The notes under the pieces are model-generated. The model searched no databases and was not told the origin of the DNA. It was given only the letters and a program-made list of their open reading frames with translations. Below are positions 32,148 through 41,180 of a stretch of DNA of 64,000 nt, piece by piece. Made by a program: the position numbers and the translations under genes. Each line of letters starts with the position of its first letter. Position 1 is the stretch's first letter. The DNA is taken from NCBI RefSeq assembly GCF_001278805.1, contig NZ_CP012602.1, positions 3,321,501-3,385,500 of the forward strand, written 5' to 3'. This DNA is from Bacillus sp. FJAT-18017 (GTDB taxonomy: Bacteria > Bacillota > Bacilli > Bacillales > Cytobacillaceae).

Positions 32148-33941
32148 TTATGCTGCTTTTGCATCCAACAGCCTCGTCGAAGAATTCCAAACTTCAATCC
32201 ATTTTTTGATAGCTGTAACCATGATTACTATGCCAAGTATCAGCATGATGATTGATAATATACCGTTCAGAACATTGTACCCTGCTGCTGCAGTGTTCAG
32301 GTAGACATTCGTAATCATCCAGTAGCCTGCGTAATTGACTGTTACAAATAGATATGCCAATGGAATTAAACATGTAAGCATATAGCGGCGCTTGTCGGCA
32401 ATTTTCAAGATAACGGTAGCTCCGATAATCAAACCGATTGAAGCCATCAGCTGGTTGGATACGCCAAAGAGCGCCCAAACCGAACCGATATCACCGGAGT
32501 AAAGGAGATAGCCCCATAAGAAGCACGCTAGCGCGCTAGCAAAAATCGATCCTGGTACCCAATCAGTCTTCTTCAAAGGCTTGTAAAAATCCCCAAAGAA
32601 GTCCTGAATTAAGTAGCGGGCAACACGCGTACCCGCATCAATTGCTGTCAGGATAAAGACAGCTTCGAACATGATGACGAATTGGAAGAAGTACGCTGCC
32701 ATATTGCTGAACCAAGGGATTTCAGTAAATATATACGTCATCCCAACTGCCAACGTAACAGCACCGCCAGTACGCCCTTCAAGATCCAGCCCGATTTCCC
32801 TTGCCAATTCAGGCAGATTGACCACGTTCATTCCAAGTGTTTTAAATACTTCAGGTGTAGAGTTAATTGCAAAGTAATCACCAGGGTGAAGTGCTGTTGC
32901 TGCAATCAAGGCCATGACACCGACAAGAGATTCTACCAACATAGCTCCGAAACCGACTGCCTTAATATCGCTCCAGCGGTCAAGCATTTTCGGTGTTGTA
33001 CCGGAACCAACGAACGCATGGAAACCAGAAATCGCGCCACAAGCAATAGTGATTGAAATAAATGGCCAAACAGGGCCGGCAAGAATCGGTCCGCCTCCAC
33101 CGATAAATTCGGTAAATGCTGGCATTTCAATTGCAGGATTAATGAAAAATACACCGATAATTAAAGCAATGAATACACCGATTTTCATAAAGCTGCTCAA
33201 GTAATCCCTAGGTGCAAGCAGCAGCCAGACAGGCAGAGCAGCAGCAAAGAATGCATAGATTGGAAGAATGATAGCAAGTGTTTTAGTATCTAAGGTTAAC
33301 AACTCGCCTAATGCAGTATTCTGGATAGAAGGCCCTGCCAGAACACATGCCATAAGGACAATAAAGCCCACTGTAGTAGAAACCTTTAAGTTGCCGGTCT
33401 TTTTATAATAAAGACCCATTACCATCGCAATCGGAATGGTCACACCAACGGCGAAAGTGCCCCACGGATTGTTCTCTAGTGCATGGAGGACAACCATGGA
33501 TAAGCCAGCCATCGTGATTGTAATGATGAATAACATGGCAAGGCCTGTACAAAAGCCAGCAACCGGGCCAAGCTCCTCTTTCGCAACTTCAGAGAGCGAC
33601 TGTCCCTTCTTACGCATTGATGCAAATAGAACTACTGCATCATGGACAGCACCACCGATAACCGCTCCGATTAAAAGCCAAAGCAAACCTGGCAAATAAC
33701 CAAACTGCGCTGCAAGGATTGGCCCTACCAGAGGCCCTGCTGCGGCAATCGCTGCAAAATGGTGGCCAAAAGTGACCCATTTGTTTGTAGGGACATAATC
33801 TTTCCCATCGTTCAGTTCATGTGCTGGTGTTGGTTTGGAATCGTCCAGTTTTAACACTTTTACAGCCATGAAAGTTCCATAAAGCCTGTAGGCAATCACC
33901 AAAACACAAATGGATCCGATGACTATAGAAATCGCATTCAT
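32148..33941 (-). CDS. CstA/BtsT family transporter, probable pyruvate or peptide permease
   Basis: A 597-residue polytopic membrane protein of the CstA family, with the CstA N-terminal block (VPTNKWVTFGHHFAAIAAAGPLVGP) and the SGFHAFVGSGTTPKML motif. E. coli relatives are CstA (carbon starvation, peptides or pyruvate) and BtsT (pyruvate/H+ symport). The adjacent LytS/LytT-type two-component system favours pyruvate, because E. coli BtsS/BtsR and B. subtilis LytST control pyruvate transporters. A cre-like palindrome lies about 45 bp upstream of the start. Located between spoIIGA and lytT, unlike B. subtilis. Confidence 0.85.
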   Translation of the reverse strand: MNAISIVIGSICVLVIAYRLYGTFMAVKVLKLDDSKPTPAHELNDGKDYVPTNKWVTFGHHFAAIAAAGPLVGPILAAQFGYLPGLLWLLIGAVIGGAVHDAVVLFASMRKKGQSLSEVAKEELGPVAGFCTGLAMLFIITITMAGLSMVVLHALENNPWGTFAVGVTIPIAMVMGLYYKKTGNLKVSTTVGFIVLMACVLAGPSIQNTALGELLTLDTKTLAIILPIYAFFAAALPVWLLLAPRDYLSSFMKIGVFIALIIGVFFINPAIEMPAFTEFIGGGGPILAGPVWPFISITIACGAISGFHAFVGSGTTPKMLDRWSDIKAVGFGAMLVESLVGVMALIAATALHPGDYFAINSTPEVFKTLGMNVVNLPELAREIGLDLEGRTGGAVTLAVGMTYIFTEIPWFSNMAAYFFQFVIMFEAVFILTAIDAGTRVARYLIQDFFGDFYKPLKKTDWVPGSIFASALACFLWGYLLYSGDIGSVWALFGVSNQLMASIGLIIGATVILKIADKRRYMLTCLIPLAYLFVTVNYAGYWMITNVYLNTAAAGYNVLNGILSIIMLILGIVIMVTAIKKWIEVWNSSTRLLDAKAA

Positions 33942-33974
33942 CTATATAACTCCCCTTTCCTTTTCAAGATGATT

Positions 33975-34014
33975 TTATCGAAAGAAAGCGCTTTATTGTG
34001 CGTTTTCGGATAAA
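33975..34014 (-). promoter_or_regulatory. Possible cre site and flanking inverted repeat upstream of cstA
   Basis: AGAAAGCGCTTTAT (33983-33996) contains the perfect palindrome AAAGCGCTTT, the core of a CcpA cre site, though the outer TG/CA pair is not conserved. Around it TTATCGAAA and TTTTCGGATAA form an imperfect inverted repeat. Their place in the short lytT-cstA gap suggests control of cstA by CcpA and perhaps LytT. Confidence 0.5.
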
Positions 34015-34037
34015 ATGCAGAAATTCCGGGGTAAAAA

Positions 34038-34069
34038 GCAAAAAGTTCTGATTGAAATGCAATCAGAAC
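34038..34069 (-). terminator. Terminator overlapping the lytT stop
   Basis: On the minus strand GTTCTGATTG pairs with CAATCAGAAC (34045-34069), followed by TTTTTGCTTTTT. The lytT stop TGA lies in the first arm. cstA downstream therefore probably has its own promoter. Confidence 0.88.
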
Positions 34070-34794
34070 CCTAGAATTGATTTTATTTCCTTTGCATATG
34101 TCCGGCTTACAGGAACCTTCTCGCCGTTTTCAAGAACGAGATTATAAGTCGAATTAAACCACGGTTCAATTGCCTTCACTTTATCAAGATTGACCAAATA
34201 AGAACGATGTACCTTGCAAATGTCGGTATTCTGCAGTTTTTTTTCAAAACTGATCAATGGATCGGCGGTTTCCAGCCGGTCCTTTTCTGTAACAATTATT
34301 GTTCTGCCTTCTAGAGCACTAATATAGACAATTTCCTTGACATTGAGAATCAAAATTTTATCATCAGCTGAGATAGCAAGTCTTTCAGGCTTATTGATTA
34401 TCCTTGGATTTAATTCCTGTTTTATTGGATCCTTGATTATCAGTTTTTCAAGCTTTTCAATGGTCTGGCGGACTCTATCTCCATCAAATGGCTTTAAGAT
34501 ATAATCAGCCGCATTGAGCTCAAACGCTGTCAATGCATAGTTGTCATAAGCTGTCGCAAACACGATAAACGGAGGTTTCTCCAGCTGATTTATCCACTTT
34601 GCAATTTCAAGGCCGGTTTCTTCAGCAAGCTGGATGTCAAGGAAGATAACGTCCGCGCCTGCCTTTTGCAATCCTGTCAAAGCCTCACTAATATTTTCGG
34701 CTTCCCCTGCAATTTCAACATAGCCTGTATCTTTAAGTAAAAATGCCAGTTCATCCCTGGCTAGCGGTTCATCGTCAACTATAAATGCTTTCAA
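34063..34794 (-). CDS. lytT: LytTR-family response regulator (LytT-like)
   Basis: A 243-residue two-domain regulator: an N-terminal receiver with phospho-acceptor Asp53 (VIFLDIQ), acidic pair Asp7-Asp8 and Lys in ADYILKPF, and a C-terminal LytTR DNA-binding domain (about 140-243; DICKVHRSYLVNL). It is the partner of the kinase upstream, overlapping it by 20 bp. In B. subtilis LytST activates the pyruvate transporter pftAB; here cstA is the obvious target. A terminator overlaps the stop codon. Confidence 0.9.
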   Translation of the reverse strand: MKAFIVDDEPLARDELAFLLKDTGYVEIAGEAENISEALTGLQKAGADVIFLDIQLAEETGLEIAKWINQLEKPPFIVFATAYDNYALTAFELNAADYILKPFDGDRVRQTIEKLEKLIIKDPIKQELNPRIINKPERLAISADDKILILNVKEIVYISALEGRTIIVTEKDRLETADPLISFEKKLQNTDICKVHRSYLVNLDKVKAIEPWFNSTYNLVLENGEKVPVSRTYAKEIKSILGF

Positions 34795-36550
34795 GGTTTT
34801 CTCCCTCCTTTTTGGAATAGGATAACGGCAAGGCGATTGTTACAGTTGTCCCAATGCCTTCGTCGCTTTCAATCTTGAATGAGCCGGAATGGCCGTACAG
34901 CTCTTTTATCCTTTTTTTGATATTCCAGAGGGCAGTGCCGCTCCCCTCCTCAGACTCAACCGTATCCGCTCCAAGAATTTGAAGCTTGGCAGCACGGATT
35001 CCATTTCCATTGTCCTGCGTGACAATATACATTTTTCCTTCTTCTGAAAATGCAGTGACTGTCACTCTTCCAACAGATTTTCGTTGGAACGCATGGCGAA
35101 TCGAATTTTCAACCAGAGGCTGAAGGATAAATGGGGGAATTAAACTCTCCTGCAAGTCAGGGCTCACGTCGATTTCCACCTTATATTTATCAGGGAAGCG
35201 CGCCTGTTCAAGGGACATATATGCTTCAAGATGCTCAAGTTCCTTTTTAAGAGGTATCAGCATGTGATTTGCTCCCTGTAAATTGCTCCTGAAAAAAGTA
35301 CTTAATTTCAACAATAACTTCCTCGCCTTTTCTGCATCAGTCCTAATCAGACTTGAAATGGTATTCATTGAATTGAACAAGAAATGCGGGTGCACCTGTG
35401 CCTGAAGGGCTTTGATTTCAGCGTCTTTCAAAAGCCGCCGCTGCAACTCTGCGTCTCCAAGCTCCAATTGGGTTGAGAAGAGCTTGCTTAGGCCTTCTGC
35501 AAGCTCGCTTTCAGCCAAATCCAGCCTTTTTGGGTTTTTATAATAAAGCTTGAGTGTTCCAATTGTCGTTCCATTGGCTTTAAGTGGCAGGACAATGGCA
35601 GCGTGAAGCGGGCAGCCCTTATGATTGCATTGGATTTCCTCTGTGGACTTGGCCTTGAGGATTTCTCCTTCGCAAATAACCTTTTTTGTTAAAAGAGTCA
35701 CCATTTTCTGGCCTGCAATATGATGGTCCCCACCCTCCCCAACATGAGCGAGAACTTCATCCTGGTTGGTTATGGCAATTGCATCAGCGTTCGTCCATTT
35801 AAGGATAATGGTTGCGGCATCCGTTGCGGATTCGGTCGATAACCCCTGTCTAAAGAAAGGCAGTGTCTGTTGGGCAATATATAGAGCTTTATGTGTTTCG
35901 AGTACACGTGTCCGTTCTTCTTCCTGAACCATCGCCTGAATCATTAGCATAAACAGCAATGTACCAAAGGCATTAATTGAAATCATTGGTATAGCAATCA
36001 GACTGACGAGTTGATATGCTTCGGCAAAAGGCCTGGCAAGAAGAAGTATGATTCCCATCTGGGCACCTTCCATTAGTAGTCCAATTATCACTGCCTTCAT
36101 ATCAGAGTTTTTGCCTTTCACATCAAAACGCCTGCCTATAAGGCCGGCGACCACTCCTGCTATTAAAGTTGAAATGGCGCACGCTTCAGCGGTAAAACCT
36201 CCAAGTGTTAAACGATGAAGACCAGAAACAAGCCCAGCACCAAAACCGACAAGCGGACCGCCCAGCAGGCCCCCAATTGCAACCCCCATGATTCTTGTGT
36301 TTGCAATAGCCCCATCATCTTCAACACCAACCTGCCAAACCTGCGAAGTTATTTCGCCATGGTCAATCTCAATCCCTGTATAATTGCTGATTATCCCGAA
36401 AAGCCCAAAGATGAGAATAAGCATCATCTTCTCTTTCAGACCATGCTCATTATGGATGACCTCCCTGAAGGAACGCATCCTTGAAAGCAGGAATGTGACA
36501 ATAATCAGTATTCCTACTCGTTCTAACATTAATGGAAGCAATTCAGCCAT
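34775..36550 (-). CDS. lytS: LytS-type sensor histidine kinase
   Basis: A 591-residue kinase with an N-terminal 5TM-LYT membrane domain (about 1-200, with GPLVGFGAGLVSGLHR), a GAF-like domain (about 225-360), a His_kinase domain with the phospho-acceptor in VHPHFLFNSMNT, and an HATPase domain with DNGNGI and GTALWNIKKR. LytS/BtsS kinases respond to extracellular pyruvate. Start ATG at 36550; AAGGAG is 11 bases upstream, a little far. It follows the ftsZ terminator. Confidence 0.92.
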   Translation of the reverse strand: MAELLPLMLERVGILIIVTFLLSRMRSFREVIHNEHGLKEKMMLILIFGLFGIISNYTGIEIDHGEITSQVWQVGVEDDGAIANTRIMGVAIGGLLGGPLVGFGAGLVSGLHRLTLGGFTAEACAISTLIAGVVAGLIGRRFDVKGKNSDMKAVIIGLLMEGAQMGIILLLARPFAEAYQLVSLIAIPMISINAFGTLLFMLMIQAMVQEEERTRVLETHKALYIAQQTLPFFRQGLSTESATDAATIILKWTNADAIAITNQDEVLAHVGEGGDHHIAGQKMVTLLTKKVICEGEILKAKSTEEIQCNHKGCPLHAAIVLPLKANGTTIGTLKLYYKNPKRLDLAESELAEGLSKLFSTQLELGDAELQRRLLKDAEIKALQAQVHPHFLFNSMNTISSLIRTDAEKARKLLLKLSTFFRSNLQGANHMLIPLKKELEHLEAYMSLEQARFPDKYKVEIDVSPDLQESLIPPFILQPLVENSIRHAFQRKSVGRVTVTAFSEEGKMYIVTQDNGNGIRAAKLQILGADTVESEEGSGTALWNIKKRIKELYGHSGSFKIESDEGIGTTVTIALPLSYSKKEGENLESIYS

Positions 36551-36619
36551 TTATGCATCCACTCCTTACTATCTTGAGGAGAAATTTGCAATACGACTTG
36601 CAGTATTTCACCTTAACCT

Positions 36620-36655
36620 TGAAAAACGGCATGCCCTTGGGGCTATGCCGTTTGT
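36620..36655 (-). terminator. Terminator of ftsZ
   Basis: On the minus strand AAACGGCATAGCCC pairs with GGGCATGCCGTTT across CAA, followed by TTC (36624-36653). It ends the dcw transcripts and isolates lytS-lytT-cstA from them. Confidence 0.85.
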
Positions 36656-36665
36656 AGAGATGAAA

Positions 36666-37802
36666 TTATCTTCTTCTGTTACGGTTGCGCAGGAAGGTTG
36701 GAATGTCCAGAGCATCTTCCTGTGATACAGATGAAGGCCTTACCGGCTCCTGGACAGGTTCCTCCCGCTTTGGTTCCCTTTTCACAGTCCCCATTGGCGC
36801 CTTTTGCTGTCCAAATGACGGTCTTGCTGAAGGCCTCTGTTGGATTGCTTCTTCATTGAAACCTGTTGCGATAACAGTAACAAGGATTTCATCCTTCAAA
36901 TTTTCATTGATGACCGAACCGAAGATCATGTTGACTTCCTGGTCGGAAGCGGATGCGACAATATCAGCTGCTTCCTGTACTTCATAAAGGCTCAGGTTTG
37001 ATCCCCCTGTGATATTCATCAGGACACCCTGTGCTCCGTCAATTGAAGTTTCAAGGAGAGGAGAGCTGATTGCCTTTTTAGCTGCCTCAGCTGCACGATT
37101 TTCACCTGAAGCAACGCCAATGCCCATCAGCGCGGAACCTTTGCTGGACATAATTGTTTTTACATCCGCGAAGTCAAGGTTGATTAAGCCCGGAACCGCG
37201 ATAAGGTCGGAAATACCTTGGACCCCTTGGCGCAGAACATTGTCAGCTTCACGGAACGCTTCGAGCATCGGAGTGCTCTTGTCGACAATTTCAAGCAGTC
37301 TGTCATTTGGGATAACAATTAATGTATCGACCGCTTCCTTCATTCCGGAGATACCCATTTGAGCCTGGCCCTGGCGCTTTTTGCCTTCGAAGGTAAACGG
37401 CCTTGTGACAACTCCAACTGTTAATGCGCCAAGATCCCTTGCAATTTGTGCAATGACAGGAGCAGCCCCAGTGCCTGTCCCTCCGCCCATGCCGGCAGTA
37501 ACGAATACCATGTCGGCTCCGCGAAGCGCTTCTTCAATTTGTTCTTTGCTTTCTTCAGCAGCTTTTTTCCCTACTTCAGGATTTGCGCCAGCCCCCAGTC
37601 CCCTGGTCAGCTTTGCGCCAATCTGCATTTTGACTTCTGCTTTGGAAAGGTTCAAAGCCTGTGCATCCGTATTTACAGCGATGAATTCCACCCCTTGGAC
37701 GCCATGTTCAATCATTCTGTTTACTGCGTTATTCCCTCCGCCTCCAACACCAATTACTTTTATGGTTGCTAGCTGGTCTAAATTTGTATCAAACTCCAAC
37801 AT
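36666..37802 (-). CDS. ftsZ: Cell division GTPase FtsZ
   Basis: A 378-residue tubulin homologue. The GTP-binding loop GGGTGTG (in [14 protein letters not shown]) and N-terminal [15 protein letters not shown] are present; the C-terminal peptide [13 protein letters not shown] binds FtsA, SepF and other partners. ATG at 37802 has TAGGAGG upstream; an in-frame start at 37826 adds eight residues and consumes that site. It is the final gene of the dcw cluster, 111 bp after ftsA. Confidence 0.98.
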   Translation of the reverse strand: MLEFDTNLDQLATIKVIGVGGGGNNAVNRMIEHGVQGVEFIAVNTDAQALNLSKAEVKMQIGAKLTRGLGAGANPEVGKKAAEESKEQIEEALRGADMVFVTAGMGGGTGTGAAPVIAQIARDLGALTVGVVTRPFTFEGKKRQGQAQMGISGMKEAVDTLIVIPNDRLLEIVDKSTPMLEAFREADNVLRQGVQGISDLIAVPGLINLDFADVKTIMSSKGSALMGIGVASGENRAAEAAKKAISSPLLETSIDGAQGVLMNITGGSNLSLYEVQEAADIVASASDQEVNMIFGSVINENLKDEILVTVIATGFNEEAIQQRPSARPSFGQQKAPMGTVKREPKREEPVQEPVRPSSVSQEDALDIPTFLRNRNRRR

Positions 37803-37913
37803 GCCATATCCTCCTAATTCGTCCAATTTCCGTGTAATGGGAATACCTGTCCCTTAATGGCCCGATTTGGCTAGCTGCCTGCTGGAGAAACCCCCACTTA
37901 GCAGGCAGTTACC

Positions 37914-39200
37914 TTATTCAAAAAAGTAACCCAGGAATTTTTTAACCTTTGATGTCATTTTCTCTTCGGGCTGCTTTTCCTGCTTTGGTTTCGGCTGCTG
38001 CTTAACCTGTCTCTTTTCTTTCTGCTCGGAACCCTGAGGAATTTTTACAGATTGGACTGTGTACCCTTCCAGCCTGTTGTTTCTCGCAGCGTATTTGATG
38101 AGCCCGACACCACTTGTATATTGAGGCTCCCTAACCCCGATATAATCGGGTACAGCCTTTCTTACCCTGTTCTGGAATACTGCCTGGGCAAGATCAAGGA
38201 TACCATCTAAGTTGGAGACCCCTCCAGTCAGAACGTATCCCCCTGGCAAGTCACGTATACCCATTCTTTTAAATTCATGAAGTACAAGCTCGAAAATTTC
38301 TTCCAGCCGCGCTTCAATGATTTCGGAAATTTCAAGCTGAGTGAACTGCTGGTGCTGGTCGCTCCCGATTACAGGGACACTGAACACCTCTTCACCAGAA
38401 GCATCCTCGTAAAACGCATGTCCATATTTAATCTTGATCTTCTCAGCGTCCTCTGTTGAAGTCCTGAGGACAATTGACAGGTCCTTTGTTATAGTGTCCC
38501 CCCCGATAGGGATGACACTTGTGGCTTTAAGGTAGCCCTCTTCAAATACAGCGATTGTCGTGGTGCCTCCCCCTATATCTAGAAGGACTGTACCAAGGCT
38601 TTTTTCATCATTCGAGAGGGAGAACATCCCGGCCGCAAGCGGCTGGAGTGTTATATCGAGCACCTCAAGATTGGCACGCTCCACACACCTTAGTACATTA
38701 TGTAGGATTGTCTTGTAACCTGTAATAATCGTACCTTCCATTTCAAGTCTGACACCCATCATATTGATTGGGTCATTAATTTCATCCTGCCCGTCCACTA
38801 TGTATTGCCTTGGGACAACATCAATAATTTCCCGTTCAGGCGGTATCGAAACAACCTTTGCGGCATCCTCGACACGGTAAATATCCTCACGTGTAATTTC
38901 CTTATTCTCGCTAGATACGGCAACTACTCCATGGCATGGCTGAAGCATAACATGGTTGCCAGTGATACCGACAATGACTTGGCGAATCTCCATTCCTATC
39001 ATTCTCTCAGCCTGTTCAACTGCTTTATTGATAGAATGAACCGTTTCTTCTATATCAACAATGGCACCCTTCCTGAGGCCAGCTGATTTTACATTGCCAA
39101 CTCCGATAATATTTAACGAGTCATTGACTTTTTCACCAATGATCACTTTTACACTGGATGTACCGATGTCAAGACTAACAAATATTTCATTGCTGTTCAT
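37914..39200 (-). CDS. ftsA: Cell division protein FtsA
   Basis: A 428-residue actin-like ATPase (SLDIGTSSVKVIIGE phosphate-1 motif, LLDIGGGTTTIAVFE phosphate-2 motif) with an FtsA-specific 1C domain. The C-terminus has a basic linker and an amphipathic helix (TSKVKKFLGYFFE) for membrane attachment. FtsA anchors FtsZ filaments to the membrane. Start has AAAGGAGGTG. It lies between sbp and ftsZ as in Bacillus. Confidence 0.97.
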   Translation of the reverse strand: MNSNEIFVSLDIGTSSVKVIIGEKVNDSLNIIGVGNVKSAGLRKGAIVDIEETVHSINKAVEQAERMIGMEIRQVIVGITGNHVMLQPCHGVVAVSSENKEITREDIYRVEDAAKVVSIPPEREIIDVVPRQYIVDGQDEINDPINMMGVRLEMEGTIITGYKTILHNVLRCVERANLEVLDITLQPLAAGMFSLSNDEKSLGTVLLDIGGGTTTIAVFEEGYLKATSVIPIGGDTITKDLSIVLRTSTEDAEKIKIKYGHAFYEDASGEEVFSVPVIGSDQHQQFTQLEISEIIEARLEEIFELVLHEFKRMGIRDLPGGYVLTGGVSNLDGILDLAQAVFQNRVRKAVPDYIGVREPQYTSGVGLIKYAARNNRLEGYTVQSVKIPQGSEQKEKRQVKQQPKPKQEKQPEEKMTSKVKKFLGYFFE

Positions 39201-39319
39201 CCTATGGCACCTCCTTTAGAAACCCTTCTATTTCTACTTTTTATTGTTCATAAAATTGTAAATATATATTTATATTATAAAAATATTCGTCAGAACAAAA
39301 TGATTCCCTTTAAAAAAAA

Positions 39320-39682
39320 TCAATTTTTTTCTGTTTTTTCACGAGCTGTTGACCATTTTGTCAATAATAACCTTCGGATTACGGCAATATTTTGAAAAAG
39401 CCGGACTCCAAACGCAAAAACAGCAGCTAAATACAAGTCTACACCAAGATGGACTCCCAGAAAAGCTAAACTTGCCGCAAGGATGATGTTAAAAAAGAAC
39501 CCGGAAACAAAAACTTTTTCATCATAGATATTTTGAAGATGGGCCCTGACTCCCCCGAAAAGGGTATCCAACGCTGCTAAAACAGCAATCGACAAATAAT
39601 TAGAGTATTCATCGGGAATCCTGATGTCGGTCATAAGACCGAGTATCACCCCAATAATAAGGGATAACAGCGGAAGCCACAT
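39320..39682 (-). CDS. sbp: Small basic protein Sbp (DUF1290)
   Basis: A 120-residue membrane protein with three or four hydrophobic segments (WLPLLSLIIGVILG at the start). Sbp homologues occur in the division cluster before ftsA in Gram-positives; no function is established. Its ATG shares one base with the ylxX stop (TAATG), with GGAGG upstream. A 119-bp AT-rich gap to ftsA holds room for a promoter. Confidence 0.92.
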   Translation of the reverse strand: MWLPLLSLIIGVILGLMTDIRIPDEYSNYLSIAVLAALDTLFGGVRAHLQNIYDEKVFVSGFFFNIILAASLAFLGVHLGVDLYLAAVFAFGVRLFQNIAVIRRLLLTKWSTAREKTEKN

Positions 39683-40431
39683 TATGGTTTGCCTCCTTCA
39701 CCGGATCCGGCCGGTTTCATATTCGATACTTCAATTTCGCTATCATATGCTTCGATTTTAATTTCCTGAATAGGTTCAGAGATTGTAAGTCTTAGATTTT
39801 CAATGAAAAACTCTTCCGCCGCCTGGGAAGCTTTCATTTTATTGGACAATTTTTCGGCATCCATTGCATTTTCCGCCAAGACCTTGACTTCAATCGGCAG
39901 CTCACGAAGGCTATGGCCATCAATTCTCGTTTCCCCGCTAATCTCACGAATGACGGTTGAATTGATTACTCGCTGCCCATCAATCGAGATATGTTTAGCT
40001 TCATACATATTCAATTCATTTGTAAGCCGCTTTAGTAAATCCGGAGTAATCGTGTTACTGATAGGATCACCTAGCATAACCTCTTCGAAGACAGGTTCAA
40101 TCGTCAGAATGATTCCGGGGCCGGCTGCTTCAGTCATTCCGGCTTCCTGTTTCAATTCCTCTAGCGTTTCCTTCAGGACCTGTCCCTTACCTTGCTGTCT
40201 CATTGTCTCATATCCTGCAAGTTTTTTCTCGGTAGAACGAATCTCAGACAGCAAATCTGATTGAAATTTCTTTTCTTTAAGCAAATCTTCCCTTAGCTGC
40301 CAAATATCCCGGGTATCACGCGCTATTGGCTCCTTGATTGACTGGAATTGAATTGCAATCATAAAACCAATAATGGCAGCTATTATTGCAAAGCTTGTGA
40401 TTTTATTTTTGGGTTTGTCCACTGTGTTCAC
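39682..40431 (-). CDS. ylxX: DUF881 family protein YlxX
   Basis: A 249-residue protein with one N-terminal transmembrane segment (SFAIIAAIIGFMIAIQFQSI), a coiled-coil stretch (about 35-95) and a DUF881 domain (TEAAGPGIILTIE, HISIDGQRVINSTVIREISG). YlxW next door is a paralogue. These proteins accompany divIB and ftsA in Firmicutes; no biochemical role is known. GTG at 40431 or GTG at 40422 could be the start; the second has AGGTG at six bases. Confidence 0.9.
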   Translation of the reverse strand: MNTVDKPKNKITSFAIIAAIIGFMIAIQFQSIKEPIARDTRDIWQLREDLLKEKKFQSDLLSEIRSTEKKLAGYETMRQQGKGQVLKETLEELKQEAGMTEAAGPGIILTIEPVFEEVMLGDPISNTITPDLLKRLTNELNMYEAKHISIDGQRVINSTVIREISGETRIDGHSLRELPIEVKVLAENAMDAEKLSNKMKASQAAEEFFIENLRLTISEPIQEIKIEAYDSEIEVSNMKPAGSGEGGKP

Positions 40432-40475
40432 CTAACCTTTTCTGTGGACATTTACTGTGGCGAAACTACACCAAC

Positions 40476-41180
40476 TTACAGTATCGGATCCAAGGAAATC
40501 AGATCGTTTTTTTCCAATGTGAATATAATGTTATCATTAACCAGTTGATCCCGGATTCCGCCCGTCATATTCAAAGCTGCCTCCATTACCCCAGGGTCCC
40601 CTATTGCTGTTACTACAAAAGGAGCAGGGTGCTGCGTTCCATCAACGGTTATAACTGGGCCGTTGCATACTATGTAAGATTGGCTAGTCAGCCTCTGGCC
40701 ATTAATTGCTACAGCAGAAGCACCTGAAACATATAATTCATTTACAACTTTGAAAACGTGATACTCGTGGACAAGATAATCATTGATATTTGGCTGTTCA
40801 GCATCATACTCGCCATCTTCAAGCGTAACTTGCACCCCGGGCCCTTGCACTTTAACCCTGCCAAGAAACATTCTGTACTTTTCAGCTTCCTCAGCTATCT
40901 CGGAAAATGTCTCCTCTTGGTTTGAAAGAGCTTTTTCATTTTCAAGCACCTGTGCTTGCTTCTTGTTAAATTCCTTTTGCAGTTTTCGGTTAGTTTCTTC
41001 CATAGATATCAACTGATTTCTCAGGCCTAATGTCCGCTCATACTGTTTCCCGGTAACAGCGGGATTCCGTTCTTCATTCTCGACTTGTGTTAAATGATAA
41101 GAAAAGGCCATCATATATCCAAGTACAAGGCATACAAGGGATAGAATTACTTGATTACCCTTCACCTTCAGTTTCTTCAA
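40476..41180 (-). CDS. ylxW: DUF881 family protein YlxW
   Basis: A 234-residue paralogue of YlxX: an N-terminal transmembrane segment (VILSLVCLVLGYMMAFSYHL), a coiled coil (about 55-100) and a DUF881 domain (VQGPGVQVTLEDG, ASAVAINGQRLTSQSYIVCNGP). I chose TTG at 41180 because AGGGGAGG lies six bases upstream; ATG at 41207 would add nine basic residues with a poorer site. It overlaps the end of divIB by 26 bp. Function is unknown. Confidence 0.88.
   Translation of the reverse strand: MKKLKVKGNQVILSLVCLVLGYMMAFSYHLTQVENEERNPAVTGKQYERTLGLRNQLISMEETNRKLQKEFNKKQAQVLENEKALSNQEETFSEIAEEAEKYRMFLGRVKVQGPGVQVTLEDGEYDAEQPNINDYLVHEYHVFKVVNELYVSGASAVAINGQRLTSQSYIVCNGPVITVDGTQHPAPFVVTAIGDPGVMEAALNMTGGIRDQLVNDNIIFTLEKNDLISLDPIL

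Noticed and set aside
31890..32255. 121-residue plus-strand ORF between spoIIGA and cstA
   Set aside because: It runs through the cstA terminator and into cstA antisense; the composition is not protein-like.
36666..37826. Annotating ftsZ from the ATG at 37826
   Set aside because: The added eight residues consume the GGAGG site and do not match FtsZ; ATG at 37802 is better.
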